NCBI GenBank assembly: GCA_902626645.1
Contig: CACOGC010000008.1
Coordinates: 1-42,301 of the forward strand
DNA: 42,301 nt
Source of the DNA: an uncultured Pelagibacteraceae bacterium
GTDB taxonomy: Bacteria; Pseudomonadota; Alphaproteobacteria; Pelagibacterales; Pelagibacteraceae
Direction of reading: 5' to 3'
Each line of letters begins with the position of its first letter. Position 1 is the first letter of the stretch. Positions 42,068-42,301 of the stretch are shown piece after piece. A program made the position numbers and the translations under genes. Below the pieces are notes generated by a model that did not search any database, had not been told where the DNA came from, and worked only from the letters and a program-made list of their open reading frames with translations.

Positions 42068-42301
42068 TGACACAAAGTTTTCGATTAAAGGATGTTGGCT
42101 TAATTAACAGAAATAAAAAACTTTCATTTAGATTTAATGGCAAAAAATATTATGGCTATGAGGGTGATAGTCTTGCTTCAGCACTGATTGCAAATGGTGT
42201 TCATTTAATTGGAAGAAGTTTTAAATATCATAGACCTAGAGGTTTTTTTGGAGCAGGAGTTGATGAACCTTACGCAATAGTTCAGTTGTACAGAAATGGA
42301 G
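42067..42301 (+). CDS. soxA: Sarcosine oxidase alpha subunit / N-methylglutamate dehydrogenase subunit C, cut by window end
   Basis: Only the first 78 residues are in the window, and the frame is open at the edge. The start MTQSFRLKDVG is followed by LSFRFNGKKYYGYEGDSLASA, then GVHLIGRSFKYHRPRGFFGAG, which is the 2Fe-2S-fold N-terminus of SoxA. The full protein is normally ~950-1000 aa with FAD/NAD and GcvT folate domains. The ATG at 42067 shares its A with the stop of the D subunit. Confidence 0.9.
   Translation, partial: MTQSFRLKDVGLINRNKKLSFRFNGKKYYGYEGDSLASALIANGVHLIGRSFKYHRPRGFFGAGVDEPYAIVQLYRNG

Noticed and set aside
1..42301. CRISPR arrays, insertion sequences, tRNA or rRNA genes
   Set aside because: No regularly spaced direct repeats, transposase motifs, terminal inverted repeats, or tRNA/rRNA-like segments were found by reading; gaps between genes are too short for most.

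Overview
The window is very compact, strongly AT-rich bacterial DNA. No gap between genes reaches 300 bases, neighbouring genes often overlap by 1-4 bases, and Shine-Dalgarno sites are mostly weak. Gene content (Tmm, Tdm, TmoXWV, two glutamine-synthetase/N-methylglutamate-synthase modules, Fe-alcohol dehydrogenase, Fhs, SoxBDA) and composition point to a marine alphaproteobacterium of the SAR11/Pelagibacterales type. That placement is an inference from gene content, not from a marker gene.

Region A (1-10247, + strand) is an accessory surface or secretion locus. It holds the 3' part of a giant DUF4347/VCBS-repeat protein cut by the window edge, then three tightly packed genes: a secreted HlyD-like adaptor, a GAF-like plus membrane-anchored HlyD protein, and a PqqD-like/M50 metalloprotease/HlyD fusion. 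No ABC-transporter ATPase, TolC or RTX nonapeptide repeats are visible. This looks like an unconventional export or processing system for the giant protein and is the most system-like candidate here. Just downstream, a perfect 19-bp Fur-box-like palindrome precedes a 60-residue Cys-rich protein.

Region B (10547-28623, - strand) is a long co-directional methylamine array. In transcription order it reads: TMAO demethylase (tdm), a MarR-like protein, a DAO-family FAD oxidoreductase, a divergent glutamine-synthetase-like enzyme, a first mgsABC-like set, a small Lys-rich protein, an Amt transporter, a 76-aa membrane protein, a strong intrinsic terminator, a 51-aa membrane protein, a second mgsABC set, gmaS, a PLP ammonia-lyase-like enzyme and a photolyase. 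The second mgsABC-gmaS set looks like the classical monomethylamine pathway (gamma-glutamylmethylamide to N-methylglutamate). The first set is a paralogous module of unknown substrate sitting right behind tdm.

Region C (28720-35749) carries TMAO uptake (tmoX, then tmoW and tmoV) diverging from tdm, with three small envelope genes inserted between tmoX and tmoW. Trimethylamine monooxygenase (tmm) converges on tmoV.

Region D (35828-42301) has a GpsA-like dehydrogenase, an Fe-alcohol dehydrogenase and a glutamine amidotransferase in one + strand run, then formate-THF ligase (fhs, -). Divergent from fhs is the start of a sarcosine-oxidase/N-methylglutamate-dehydrogenase operon (B, D and partial A subunits).

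Together regions B-D describe TMA to TMAO to dimethylamine plus formaldehyde, monomethylamine to N-methylglutamate to glutamate plus a one-carbon unit on tetrahydrofolate, and THF one-carbon interconversion to formate with ATP. The dimethylamine-to-monomethylamine step has no recognised enzyme in the window. The paralogous GS/MGS module with its FAD oxidoreductase is a candidate for it, which is speculative.
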